Of a stretch of DNA of 64,000 bases, positions 45,342-53,486 are shown piece after piece. The stretch spans positions 120,770-184,769 of the forward strand of contig NZ_SNUK01000006.1 of the NCBI RefSeq assembly GCF_012027495.1, written 5' to 3'. Within the stretch, counting starts at the first letter, position 1. The number at the start of each line of letters is the position of its first letter. A model generated the notes under the pieces. That model saw nothing but the letters and a program-made list of their open reading frames with translations, searched no databases and was not told where the DNA came from. This DNA comes from Thermococcus sp. JdF3. Lineage in GTDB: Archaea > Methanobacteriota_B > Thermococci > Thermococcales > Thermococcaceae. The translations under genes and the position numbers were made by a program.

Positions 45342-46673
45342 ATGACACCTAAAGAAACGGCACTAGCCCTGATGGATGCGGCGTTGAAAGCCGCTGACCC
45401 GTACCTCGCGGTGAAAAGGAACCTTGGGATTGAGGGGAACCACTTGGTCGTTTCTGGTGAGCGGTTCCCGGTTCGGGGGAAAATATATCTTCTGGCCTTC
45501 GGCAAGGCAGCATGCTCCATGGCAAGGGCGGTCGTTGACCTCCTCGGGGAGAGAGTCGAAGAGGGAGTGATCATCACCAAGTACGGGTACGCCGAAAACT
45601 GTCCGAGAACGGAACGGCTGAAAGCTATCGAAGCTGGACACCCTGTTCCAGACGAAAACTCCCTCCTGGCTGGAAAGCTGGGCCTCGAGCTCGCGGAGAA
45701 AGTCGGGGAGAACGACGTCCTTCTGGTTCTCATATCCGGCGGGGGCAGTGCCCTCTTCCTCCTCCCGGAGAGCGGGATAAGCCTCAACGATAAAATCCGG
45801 ACAAACGAGCTCCTCCTGAAAAGCGGGGCAAAGATATACGAGATAAACACAGTGAGAAAGCACATCTCGGCCGTCAAGGGCGGCAAGCTGGCCAAGCGCG
45901 TTAGAGGGACGGTTGTAAGCCTGATCCTCTCGGACGTGGTTGGTGACCCCCTTGAAGCCATCGCCTCCGGCCCGACCGTTAAAGACCCCACGACCTTTAA
46001 AGACGCCCACAGAATCCTGAGGCTCTACGGTGTCTGGGATAAGCTTCCGGCGAGCGTCAGGAGGCATATCGAGCTTGGCCTTGATGGGAAGGCGGAGGCA
46101 ACCCTCAAGGAGGATTTGCTCAACGTCCACAACTTCATAGTCGGAAGCAATACATTGGCCTGCGAATCCGCCCTGGCGAAGGCGGAGGAACTCGGCTACA
46201 ACGCCCTGCTTCTCACAACCACCTTGGAGGGCGAAGCGAGGGAGATAGCCCTGGCTATAGGCTCGATAGTCCAGGAGATCGCCAGATACGACCGCCCGGT
46301 TCCAAAGCCGGCGGTTCTAATAGCCGGCGGCGAGTGGACGGTGACGATAGAGGGCGAAGCCGGTCTCGGCGGGCCGAACCAGGAATTCGCGCTAAGTGTG
46401 GCCAGAAAGATAGATGGACTGAACGCTGTGGTTTTAGCGGTTGACACCGACGGGACGGACGGGCCGACGGATGCGGCCGGCGGGATAGTGGACGGGAAAA
46501 CGCTTGGACTTCTCGGGGAATCCGGGGTGGACGTGGAGGAAGCCCTCAGGAGGCACGACGCCTACGGTGCGCTGGAAAGAGTGGGTGCGCTCCTCAAGAC
46601 TGGGCCGACGGGGACGAACGTGAACTCGCTGGTGGTGGCTGTCATCCCGACCCAGCTTCCCCATCTCCCGTAG
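45342..46673 (+). CDS. Glycerate 2-kinase (MOFRL type), C-terminus altered
   Basis: A 443-aa enzyme with the Rossmann-like N-terminal domain (YLLAFGKAACSMARAV, LISGGGSALFLLP) and MOFRL domain (VLAVDTDGTDGPTDAAGG, TGPTGTNVNSLVV). It phosphorylates glycerate to 2-phosphoglycerate, downstream of the non-phosphorylating glycolytic side path. Its normal end is expected about NVNSLVVAVI; the extra PTQLPHLP is read from the antisense of a truncated radical-SAM gene. TTTTTAAGC (45314-45322) makes a leaderless start likely. Confidence 0.9.
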   Translation: MTPKETALALMDAALKAADPYLAVKRNLGIEGNHLVVSGERFPVRGKIYLLAFGKAACSMARAVVDLLGERVEEGVIITKYGYAENCPRTERLKAIEAGHPVPDENSLLAGKLGLELAEKVGENDVLLVLISGGGSALFLLPESGISLNDKIRTNELLLKSGAKIYEINTVRKHISAVKGGKLAKRVRGTVVSLILSDVVGDPLEAIASGPTVKDPTTFKDAHRILRLYGVWDKLPASVRRHIELGLDGKAEATLKEDLLNVHNFIVGSNTLACESALAKAEELGYNALLLTTTLEGEAREIALAIGSIVQEIARYDRPVPKPAVLIAGGEWTVTIEGEAGLGGPNQEFALSVARKIDGLNAVVLAVDTDGTDGPTDAAGGIVDGKTLGLLGESGVDVEEALRRHDAYGALERVGALLKTGPTGTNVNSLVVAVIPTQLPHLP

Positions 46674-46819
46674 TCCTTCCACCTCGTCAGGAACTTGGCG
46701 TAGCAGTACTCACAGACGAAGGCACAGCCGACGTACTGGTTAACCGCCCACCCAACACCCGGAATCTTTGAGCGGGTGTAAAGGCTCTTGGCGCGCCTCT
46801 CGATAACCCGAATCTTCAT
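46649..46819 (-). pseudogene. Radical SAM (SPL family) protein, 5' remnant
   Basis: 57 codons remain: MKIRVIERRAKSLYTRSKIP, then the radical-SAM cluster motif CAFVCEYC in the expected place, up to GRWGSWV. After that the frame runs into the antisense of glycerate kinase, with no family similarity. The rest of the enzyme (about 200 residues) is missing. A deletion that joined two convergent genes explains this and the odd end of the kinase. Confidence 0.8.
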
Positions 46820-46857
46820 AAGGACCTTTTGTCAATTCTCCTTAAAAGGTGAGCGGC

Positions 46858-47508
46858 ATGAGATTGAGGGTTCGCCGTCGGCCGGTTAAGTACGCGAGGC
46901 TTGAGGTGAGGCCCGACGGAACGGTCCTTGTCACCGCCCCGGATGGCTTCGACGTTGATACCCTAATAGAGAAGCACAGAGGATGGCTTGAGGGTAAGCT
47001 GGCTGAGATTGGAGAGCTTAGGGAGATCGCAGAGTCCGGATTTCCCATCAACGGCGAGTTCTACCAGGTGATTCATGGAAGGAAGCCCAAGGTTCACGAG
47101 CGGTTCAAGACTGTGGTTCTCTCTCCCAGCAGGGAGGAGGTTCTTTCGTGCCTTAAAAAGTTTCTCAGGAAGGAGCTCCTCCCCCTGGTGCAGAGGTACG
47201 CCTTGGAGATGGAAGTCAACCCCGGGAGGGTCTACATCCGGCATCAGAAGAGCCGATGGGGAAGCTGCTCTCCCAGGGGTAACCTGAACTTCAACGTCCG
47301 CCTCATAGCTCTACCCCCGGAACTGAGGGAATACGTCGTTGTCCACGAGCTTGCACACCTGAGGTACATGAACCACTCGAAGGCCTTCTGGGAGCTCGTC
47401 GGAGAGTTCTACCCGGACTATCAGGCCGCGAGGAAGGAGCTCAAGAAGTGGTGGACGATAGTCGAGCTGAACCCCCACTGGAAGTGGCTGGCACGGGGTG
47501 AAGTCTAG
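46858..47508 (+). CDS. YgjP-like zinc metallopeptidase (DUF45/M48-like)
   Basis: A 216-aa protein. The C-terminal catalytic site HELAHLRYMNHS (HExxH plus a downstream ligand) and RHQKSRWGSCSPRGNLNFN are the DUF45/YgjP signature. The bacterial homologue is linked to restriction systems; here it lies next to an NfeD-like gene. GGTGAGCGG precedes ATG 46858; a GTG at 46849 is an alternative. CTTAAAAGG (46840-46848) is a TATA-like element. Confidence 0.87.
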   Translation: MRLRVRRRPVKYARLEVRPDGTVLVTAPDGFDVDTLIEKHRGWLEGKLAEIGELREIAESGFPINGEFYQVIHGRKPKVHERFKTVVLSPSREEVLSCLKKFLRKELLPLVQRYALEMEVNPGRVYIRHQKSRWGSCSPRGNLNFNVRLIALPPELREYVVVHELAHLRYMNHSKAFWELVGEFYPDYQAARKELKKWWTIVELNPHWKWLARGEV

Positions 47509-47510
47509 AG

Positions 47511-47906
47511 ATGTGGTGTATAAAAGCAGGGAATCTACTCAAGCTCCTCGCACTGATGGCCGATGAAATCATCGTTGGCGTTTTCATCTTCCTGATACTC
47601 CCTGAAATAGGTGTGGAAATTCCCCTCTGGGCGGGCTTGCTTGTGATGTCTCTTCTTCTGGCCAAGGATTTCCTCATAGCGCCGTTCGTTCTCGGAGGAA
47701 GGGCGGACAGGAGACCTGAGGTCGGTCCTGAGGGACTGATAGGGAGAACCGCCCTCGTTGTGGAAGATCTCTCCCCGGAGGGGGTTGTTAAACTCGATGG
47801 CGAGTTCTGGAAGGCAGAATGCCTGAACGGAAAGGCTGAGAAGGGAAAAACTGTTAGGGTAGTCTCTGTGAGGGGGACTAAGGTTCTCGTGGAACGCCGA
47901 GAGTAG
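47511..47906 (+). CDS. NfeD-like membrane protein, short form
   Basis: A 131-aa protein. Two N-terminal membrane helices are followed by a C-terminal OB-fold-like domain (GRTALVVEDLSPEGVVKLDG, then FWKAECLNG), the NfeD C-terminal type often paired with stomatin. No stomatin gene is present here. It starts 2 nt behind the metallopeptidase stop, so is likely co-transcribed. Its last 29 bp overlap a convergent gene. Confidence 0.75.
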   Translation: MWCIKAGNLLKLLALMADEIIVGVFIFLILPEIGVEIPLWAGLLVMSLLLAKDFLIAPFVLGGRADRRPEVGPEGLIGRTALVVEDLSPEGVVKLDGEFWKAECLNGKAEKGKTVRVVSVRGTKVLVERRE

Positions 47907-48315
47907 CCAGAACCCTCGCAACCTCCTCCGGGTTGTTGGTCGTGAACGAAACCGTCCAGCCCTTCCTCTGATGTATCGTGACGCAGCCCCTGGCCGGCAG
48001 GTTGAAGTGTATCGTCCCGTAGCAGGAGGTCCAGCCTTCTCCGACCCGGAAGCTCGCCATATTCTCGATGGGTACCGTTTTCCTGGCCATAAGCCCCAGG
48101 AGGCCCCTTATCCTCAGCTCGCGCTCGTCTATCTCGATTCTGATTGCCATGACGTCGAGGAGCAGGATTGCAACCCCCACCGTGGTCGCGAGCATTATTT
48201 CAAAGCCTTCTTCAGCTTGATACGTTGCATAAAGGCCTGCGAGCATTGAGATTATAGGAACAAGCAGAACGACCTGCAGAATCCTGCTCGTCAGGGTCTC
48301 CTCGTAGAGCGCCAT
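47878..48315 (-). CDS. Membrane-anchored PH-like domain protein, hypothetical
   Basis: A 145-aa protein. Two hydrophobic helices (VVLLVPIISMLAGLYATY and IMLATTVGVAILLLDVMA) precede a beta-rich soluble domain (IEIDERELRIRGLLGLMARK, then TIHFNLPARGCVTIH). This resembles bacterial PH-like membrane proteins. Function unknown. The overlap with the end of the NfeD-like gene is 29 bp, tail to tail. Confidence 0.65.
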   Translation of the reverse strand: MALYEETLTSRILQVVLLVPIISMLAGLYATYQAEEGFEIMLATTVGVAILLLDVMAIRIEIDERELRIRGLLGLMARKTVPIENMASFRVGEGWTSCYGTIHFNLPARGCVTIHQRKGWTVSFTTNNPEEVARVLATLGVPREP

Positions 48316-48382
48316 GTTCTCACCGGGGGAACTTCTCGGTTAGAGCTTTAAAGATTGACTTCCAAACCCCTCCGGTGATGGC

Positions 48383-48811
48383 ATGGTAAGGGTAATGCCC
48401 GTTGACAGGTTGAGCGACGAGGAGATTACAGGGATCCTGACGAAGTACAGAAAGATCGCCCTCGTCGGAGCGTCGCCGAAGCCCGAACGCGATTCCAACG
48501 ATGTGATGCGCTATCTCCTTGAACACGGCTACGAGGTCTACCCCGTGAACCCGCGTTATTCAGAAGTTCTCGGAAGGAAGTGCTATCCGAGCGTTCTGGA
48601 TATTCCCGATGACGTCGAGATAGTCGACCTCTTCGTAAGGCCCGAGTTCACGATGGACTACGTCGAGCAGGCGATAAAGAAGGGCGCAAAGGTCGTCTGG
48701 TTCCAGTTCAACACGTACAACCGGGAAGCGTTCAAAAAGGCCAAGGAAGCGGGCCTAACTGCAGTTGCCCATCGCTGCATAAAGCAGGAGCATGCGAGGT
48801 TGATTGGCTAA
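48383..48811 (+). CDS. CoA-binding domain protein
   Basis: A 142-aa CoA_binding_2 protein with a Rossmann-like fold (KIALVGASPKPERDSNDVMR, then YPVNPRY and VVWFQFN). Related to the CoA-binding domain of succinyl-CoA synthetase, found alone in many archaea; function unknown. The start codon may be 48383 or the ATG at 48395. Its last 4 bases overlap the convergent methyltransferase gene. Confidence 0.85.
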   Translation: MVRVMPVDRLSDEEITGILTKYRKIALVGASPKPERDSNDVMRYLLEHGYEVYPVNPRYSEVLGRKCYPSVLDIPDDVEIVDLFVRPEFTMDYVEQAIKKGAKVVWFQFNTYNREAFKKAKEAGLTAVAHRCIKQEHARLIG

Positions 48812-49908
48812 CCCCTGTACCTCAGCACGTGGATGTCCCTGACCAGCTTGTGCCTCTCCTCGTGGTCGGTGTACCTTCCAACGACCTCGAAGCCGAGCTT
48901 GCCCAGCCACTTCCGTTCCTTTCTGTATATTCCCCCGCCGCTCAGCCTGTAGGCCGGGAAGACGAAGACAACCCGTCCGTTCCTTTTGAGAACGTCGCCA
49001 AAGCTCTCAAAGACCGGGTAGTAGAGCCTGTCCAGCTCGTTGGCGAGCCTTATCGCCTCTCCCCTGCTCGGGTTCCTTTTGAGTGGCTTTCCGAGGTAGG
49101 GTTCTGTAACTACCGCGTCGAACCTCTGGCGGAAACAGCGCTTCAGCTTTCTCGCGTCGCAGACCTCAAGGTGTGCCGAGTTCTTCAGGCGGAACTCCTT
49201 TCTGAGCCATGCGAGGTTCTTCTTGGCGTCCCGTATTCTCTCCGGGTCGCGATCGCTTCCGTAAGATGAGAGCCCTTGGAGGACGAACTCCTGAACCACC
49301 GTCCCTATGCCGCAGAAGGGGTCGAGGAAGTTGCCCTTCCTGACCTCGGTCAGGTTCACCATTATCCTCGCGAGCCTTGGCGGAATTGAAAGTATCGGCC
49401 TCTGAACCGGCCTCTCCACATCGAGCTTCTTCAGCTCGAACGGGTCGGTAACCTTCACCGTCTCGCCGACCCAGAAGCTCCCGTCGTCTCTAAAGATGAA
49501 GACGAAGTCCTTCGTTTCGGGGAAGCCCTTGAGGATGAGCTCGGCGGGCATGGCGTAAACCTTCGCCGGCTTGAAGAACTTTGAAGGCCCCTCCGCCCTA
49601 AACTCTTTCTTTACCGCGCTCCCCAGCTTCCGCCAGAGTCTCCAGTCGTTCTTCCCGTAGAGGCTGACGGTGAAGAGCCTCGCGTATTCGAGGTCGCCTA
49701 TGGCATCCTCGCCCTCGCCGATTATTCTCACAAGCTTCAGAGAGCCGCCGAGCCGGTTGAAGTATCTTTCCACTTCGCTTGATGAATCAAATAACAACCA
49801 GTAACGACTGGATTCCAAGGTTCTAACCTTGAGGTCGAATCTCCTGGCGAATGAGTGAAATTCTGACCTGCTGAGAGCTGGATTTTTACCAAATATGACA
49901 GCGTACAT
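48808..49908 (-). CDS. TRM11/TrmG10-like SAM-dependent methyltransferase
   Basis: A 366-aa protein. An N-terminal region of about 160 residues resembles the THUMP-associated part of tRNA methyltransferases. The SAM site is FLDPFCGIGTVVQEFVLQG. The catalytic motif reads TEPYLGKP instead of the DPPYG/DPPYG-like form of guanine-N2 enzymes. tRNA is the likely substrate, but the altered motif leaves specificity open. A TATA-like TTTTTAAAA is near 49930-49938 on the minus strand. Confidence 0.8.
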   Translation of the reverse strand: MYAVIFGKNPALSRSEFHSFARRFDLKVRTLESSRYWLLFDSSSEVERYFNRLGGSLKLVRIIGEGEDAIGDLEYARLFTVSLYGKNDWRLWRKLGSAVKKEFRAEGPSKFFKPAKVYAMPAELILKGFPETKDFVFIFRDDGSFWVGETVKVTDPFELKKLDVERPVQRPILSIPPRLARIMVNLTEVRKGNFLDPFCGIGTVVQEFVLQGLSSYGSDRDPERIRDAKKNLAWLRKEFRLKNSAHLEVCDARKLKRCFRQRFDAVVTEPYLGKPLKRNPSRGEAIRLANELDRLYYPVFESFGDVLKRNGRVVFVFPAYRLSGGGIYRKERKWLGKLGFEVVGRYTDHEERHKLVRDIHVLRYRG

Positions 49909-49982
49909 GCTTAAACATTGAAAGGAGCTTTTAAAAACGTTCCTAAGGGTTAACTTAATAAGCTGAAATGCGTTATACTATA

Positions 49983-50020
49983 CGGGGATACCCCGGTAAT
50001 TCTCACAACATCCGGGGAGG
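49983..50020 (+). promoter_or_regulatory. Alternative hairpins around a ribosome binding site
   Basis: CGGGG (49983-49987) can pair with CCCCG (49991-49995). CCCCGG (49991-49996) can instead pair with CCGGGG (50012-50017), which contains part of the ribosome site GGGGAGG (50014-50020). The two hairpins exclude each other. Whether the transcript starts far enough upstream to contain both is unknown; the same bases could instead be a DNA operator. Confidence 0.35.
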
Positions 50021-50028
50021 CGTGTTGC

Positions 50029-51312
50029 GTGCTAATCAATGAAGTGCTCGCGTCTGTTGATGTTATTGCAGATCCCTATGTAAAGTCTGCAACATATGCT
50101 AAAATAGGTGAGAAACTGGCCAAGGCAAAACACGGCTCTTACAAGGAAGCGTTTCTTCGTGCCGTTGAGACGGCAAGGGAAATAGACGACCCGGTGACGA
50201 TGTTCAGAGCACTGCTTTCCGTTGGATATTCAATGGGCCGTGCTGGACTCAAGTCCTCCAAGAGAATATACATGACCGTCCTCGATGAATCTAAGGTGCT
50301 TCCTCATACCCAGCGGGACTCGCTGATGAGCAGCGCCGCTGGTTACATGCTGGCGCTGGGTGAGGTTGGTGAGGCCATTGCCTACTCCATTGAGATAAAA
50401 AATCCCAAGTTGAGAAACGAGGTTCTCCTCGAGATCATGCGTTTCAACACCCGAATGATTGGGAATGAAAGGCTTAAGGCCGCGTACCGTCTTAGAAAGA
50501 GCAAACTCATACTGGAATACCTGGATTCAGAGCCCGAGAGATCTGAAGGGGTCCGCGAGCTTGTACGGGCATATCTGTACCTCGAAGCTTACGAAAACGC
50601 AGTGTCGCTCCTAAGGGATATCTCCAGAAAAGAAATCGCGCTCCAGACCTTTAAGGAGGTTGTTTTTTATCTGAAGGAAAACGAGGTTCTGGGGCATTAC
50701 ATAGATTCCATCGAGGCCGTTGCTCATGAACTCATTGAAAAGTTCGGAGACGAATTCAGGGTGGAACTTGCCCTCGCCTTGGCGTTGGTTGGGGAGGGCC
50801 TAACGGCCGTCAAAATGGTGAGAGAGCTCAAGCAACCTGAGTCTGTCCTCGTGAGGATAGCGCTGGAGCTTCTTGGACGGGACAACAACGTTTTACCAGC
50901 GTTTCTAGGTGCTTTGAATGAGACCGAAGCCGCCATTGTCGGTAAGGAGGTCATGAACGCAGTGCTCTCCAATCCCAAGAAGGGCCTCCAAAAGATAGTC
51001 GAGGCAGTGGGAAAGAGCACCTCCAGCGAGGAGGTGTGGGCCAAGATAGCCAGGTATTACGTTTTGATCGGTGACGTCGAAAGCGCTATGAAAATTGGCC
51101 TCTTATTGAGGGAGGAAGAACTTCGCTCCCTCGTCATGGCCGACGTTGCCCATCACCTGGTCAAGAGGGGGGAGGTCGAGAGGGCCATCGACGCCGCGCT
51201 TGAGGTCCGGAACCCTAGGTTCTCCTCGATACTCGTCTCCGAGATACTCATCAAGGCCCTGGAGCAGGAACTTCCGGGGAGGGTCAAGTCATGGAACGGC
51301 TCAAGGCACTGA
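50029..51312 (+). CDS. Alpha-helical repeat protein, hypothetical
   Basis: A 427-aa, almost fully helical protein with TPR-like pairs (YAKIGEKLAKAKHGSYKEAF, YMLALGEVGEAIAYSIEI, YYVLIGDVESAMKIGLLL, HHLVKRGEVERAIDAALE). It looks like a solenoid scaffold; no enzyme motif is seen and no function is known to me. It starts at GTG 50029, 8 nt behind GGGGAGG. It overlaps the next gene by 22 bp and both probably form an operon with the YjbQ gene. Confidence 0.7.
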   Translation: MLINEVLASVDVIADPYVKSATYAKIGEKLAKAKHGSYKEAFLRAVETAREIDDPVTMFRALLSVGYSMGRAGLKSSKRIYMTVLDESKVLPHTQRDSLMSSAAGYMLALGEVGEAIAYSIEIKNPKLRNEVLLEIMRFNTRMIGNERLKAAYRLRKSKLILEYLDSEPERSEGVRELVRAYLYLEAYENAVSLLRDISRKEIALQTFKEVVFYLKENEVLGHYIDSIEAVAHELIEKFGDEFRVELALALALVGEGLTAVKMVRELKQPESVLVRIALELLGRDNNVLPAFLGALNETEAAIVGKEVMNAVLSNPKKGLQKIVEAVGKSTSSEEVWAKIARYYVLIGDVESAMKIGLLLREEELRSLVMADVAHHLVKRGEVERAIDAALEVRNPRFSSILVSEILIKALEQELPGRVKSWNGSRH

Positions 51313-51584
51313 TAGGAAAAAAAGAGGACAGGGTTGACTTTGTCAGCTACCTCATAACAATCCTCCTGACCAACAAGGAGCTTTACTCCGACGAGATACT
51401 GTTCAGGGACGCCGTCGAGGAGATATACTCAACCCTGCGCTCGGAGGTCGTGGACAACGGCAGAAAAGACCTCGTCGAGGCCTATGAGAAGGCGGTCCTT
51501 CTGAGGGCGGTTGTCTCCGGTTCCATCGAGTCCCCCGATAAGCTTTTACTCGAAATAAAGAAAGGACTAACCCGGTGGGAGTGA
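51291..51584 (+). CDS. Small helical protein, hypothetical
   Basis: A 97-aa protein of high helix content (DRVDFVSYLITILLTNKELY, then GRKDLVEAYEKAVLLRAVVS). No recognised family. The ATG is inside the end of the helical-repeat gene and the stop shares its A with the ATG of the YjbQ gene (TGATG), so it is coupled to both. It may be a partner of the solenoid protein. Confidence 0.62.
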   Translation: MERLKALIGKKEDRVDFVSYLITILLTNKELYSDEILFRDAVEEIYSTLRSEVVDNGRKDLVEAYEKAVLLRAVVSGSIESPDKLLLEIKKGLTRWE

Positions 51585-51988
51585 TGCTGTTCGAGGTCAA
51601 GGTTCCAACCGAGGAGAAGTTCCAGGTTGTGGACATAACCGATGAGATTCAGCACCTCGTGTGGAAGAGCGACGTGACCAGCGGCATCGCGGTGGTTTTC
51701 ACGACCCACACCACGACAGGACTGATTATAAACGAGAACGAGAGTGGCCTCATCGCAGACATCAAGGCCAAAATGAAAGAGCTGGTTCCAAAAGGTGCCG
51801 GATACGCCCATGACCACATAGACTCAAACGCCCACTCGCACCTGAGGGCGACCCTCTTTCTTAACCCGGAAGTGGTGGTTCCGATAGAGAATGGTGAACT
51901 GCTCCTTGGAACCTGGCAGAGAATCCTCTTCATCGAGCTGGACGGTCCGAGGCACAGGAAGGTACTGGTGAAGATATGCAAGTGCTGA
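51584..51988 (+). CDS. YjbQ (UPF0047) family protein
   Basis: A 134-aa protein with family motifs FTTHTTTGLIINEN and DSNAHSHLRATLF, plus GTWQRILFIELDGPR. YjbQ proteins have weak thiamine-phosphate-synthase-like activity in complementation; the true role is unclear. The ATG lies behind GGTGGGAG at the end of the previous gene. Its stop codon abuts the convergent GTPase gene. Confidence 0.88.
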   Translation: MLFEVKVPTEEKFQVVDITDEIQHLVWKSDVTSGIAVVFTTHTTTGLIINENESGLIADIKAKMKELVPKGAGYAHDHIDSNAHSHLRATLFLNPEVVVPIENGELLLGTWQRILFIELDGPRHRKVLVKICKC

Positions 51989-52546
51989 TCACACGTACTG
52001 GGCGTAGTACGCCAGCCTCTCGAGCAGGTCGTTGAAGCCCTCGTAGGTGACCAGGGACAGCGGTATCGCCTCCTGCTCAAGGCGCTTTTTTATCGTTTCC
52101 CTGACTTCCTCGACCCGCTCCCTCGGCACGAGGTCTATCTTGTTGATGACGACGATTATCGGCTTCTCGTAGCGGAACTTGAGCAGGTGGTGGAGCTTTT
52201 CCATGCCCCGATGCAGGCCGACGGTGGCGTCGACCATGTGGATGACGATGTCAGAGGATACTATCTCGTTGATTATCTCCCGGAACTTCTCCTCGCTCAG
52301 GACCTTCCCCCTTAGCTCCCTCCGGGGGTCGAAGAGGCCGGCGGTGTCTATGAGCACGAACTCGTCGGCTCCTCCGAGTGGGTTCTTCATGCTCTTCGGT
52401 ATCTTGAGCTTTCCGAAGCGCCGCCTGATGGTTCCCTTGGTCGTTCCAGGGAGGTTCTCCACCTCCGAAATTTTACCTCCGATCAGGGCGTTCATGAGCG
52501 TTGACTTGCCGGCGTTCTCGGCACCGATAATCGCAACCTTTATCAT
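51989..52546 (-). CDS. Era-like GTPase
   Basis: A 185-aa single-domain TRAFAC GTPase: G1 GAENAGKSTLM, G2-region PGTTKGTIRRRF, G3 DTAG, G4 NKID and a G5-like SLVTYEG. It resembles Era/EngB GTPases involved in ribosome maturation but lacks a KH domain. ATG 52546 behind GTGGGGTGAGG. Divergent from the small gene at 52596. Confidence 0.85.
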   Translation of the reverse strand: MIKVAIIGAENAGKSTLMNALIGGKISEVENLPGTTKGTIRRRFGKLKIPKSMKNPLGGADEFVLIDTAGLFDPRRELRGKVLSEEKFREIINEIVSSDIVIHMVDATVGLHRGMEKLHHLLKFRYEKPIIVVINKIDLVPRERVEEVRETIKKRLEQEAIPLSLVTYEGFNDLLERLAYYAQYV

Positions 52547-52595
52547 ACCCTCACCCCACTGATATTTGCAAGGCTGGCCTATAAAGGTGATGAGT

Positions 52596-52910
52596 ATGCC
52601 CAAGCGGGTTAAACTCGGTCATCATTACTATTACATCGTTACGGTTGATGAGCTGAATTCCGGCGGTTTTCGCGGTAAGAACGTTGTCATCGAGGGCACC
52701 ATCGAGGACAAACCCCTGGTCGAGTTCCTGCCCATGGAGTTACCTGGTTACAGGACGACCTTTAAAGTTTCCGGCCTCAGGGTGGAGTTCTCGGGAAGCC
52801 CATGCCTCGGAAAGGGCGAATGGGTGAAGGTCTACGGCAGGTTCCTGGGCGACTGCATAATGGCGAGCGCCATCGAAACGGAAAAGGCCGTTTTCACAAC
52901 GGAGGAATGA
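52596..52910 (+). CDS. Small beta-rich protein, possible OB-fold
   Basis: A 104-aa protein starting MPKRVKLGHHYYYIVTVDEL, with strands around GKNVVIEGTIED and EWVKVYGRFLGDCIMASAI that fit an OB-like barrel. No family recognised. ATG 52596 behind GGTGATGAG; ATG 52590 is in frame. A TATA-like CCTATAAAG lies at 52578-52586, close to the start. Co-transcribed with the HD gene 3 bp downstream. Confidence 0.6.
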   Translation: MPKRVKLGHHYYYIVTVDELNSGGFRGKNVVIEGTIEDKPLVEFLPMELPGYRTTFKVSGLRVEFSGSPCLGKGEWVKVYGRFLGDCIMASAIETEKAVFTTEE

Positions 52911-52913
52911 AAA

Positions 52914-53468
52914 ATGCCGCTCTTGGACCTCCTTCTTGAAGCGGGCAATCTGAAGAGACTGCCGAGAACCGGCTGGCTCCTCAGGGGAGTTCCAAACCCT
53001 GAAAGCATAGCCGACCACAGCTACCGCGTTGCCCTCATCACTCTCTTCCTGGCGGACGAGCTTAGGGAAAAGGGCATTGAGATAGACGTCGAGCGGGCCC
53101 TGAAAATAGCGCTCATCCACGACCTGGCCGAGGCGAGGGTAACGGACATCCCGCTGAGCGCCCAGTACTACCTCGACAAAGGTAAGGCCGAGAAAAAGGC
53201 AGCCATGGAGCTTTTCATCAAAACATCAAACCCGAGGGAGTACTTCAGGCTCTGGCGCGAGTACGAGGAGGGGCTGAGCAGGGAGGGAAGGCTCGTCAAG
53301 TTTGCGGACAAGCTGGAGATGCTGATCCAGGCCTGTGAGTACGAGAGGGCCGGCTTCGCCGACCTCGATGAGTTCTGGAGCGCGCTGGATTCCCTCCGGG
53401 AAAGCGAGTTTTACAAGCATTTCAGGGAGCTGGTCGAGGGGCTGGCGGAGAGGAGAAAGGGCAGATAG
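52914..53468 (+). CDS. HD domain phosphohydrolase (YfbR-like 5'-nucleotidase)
   Basis: A 184-aa HD-domain protein: SIADHSYRVALI (first His), ALIHDLAEARVTDIP (HD), KFADKLEMLIQA (last Asp). The SIADHS start matches YfbR-type deoxynucleoside monophosphatases. It starts 3 nt behind the previous gene's stop. Divalent metal is required in such enzymes; the substrate is inferred from family. Confidence 0.85.
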   Translation: MPLLDLLLEAGNLKRLPRTGWLLRGVPNPESIADHSYRVALITLFLADELREKGIEIDVERALKIALIHDLAEARVTDIPLSAQYYLDKGKAEKKAAMELFIKTSNPREYFRLWREYEEGLSREGRLVKFADKLEMLIQACEYERAGFADLDEFWSALDSLRESEFYKHFRELVEGLAERRKGR

Positions 53469-53486
53469 CCGGGGTTTGATGACTGT

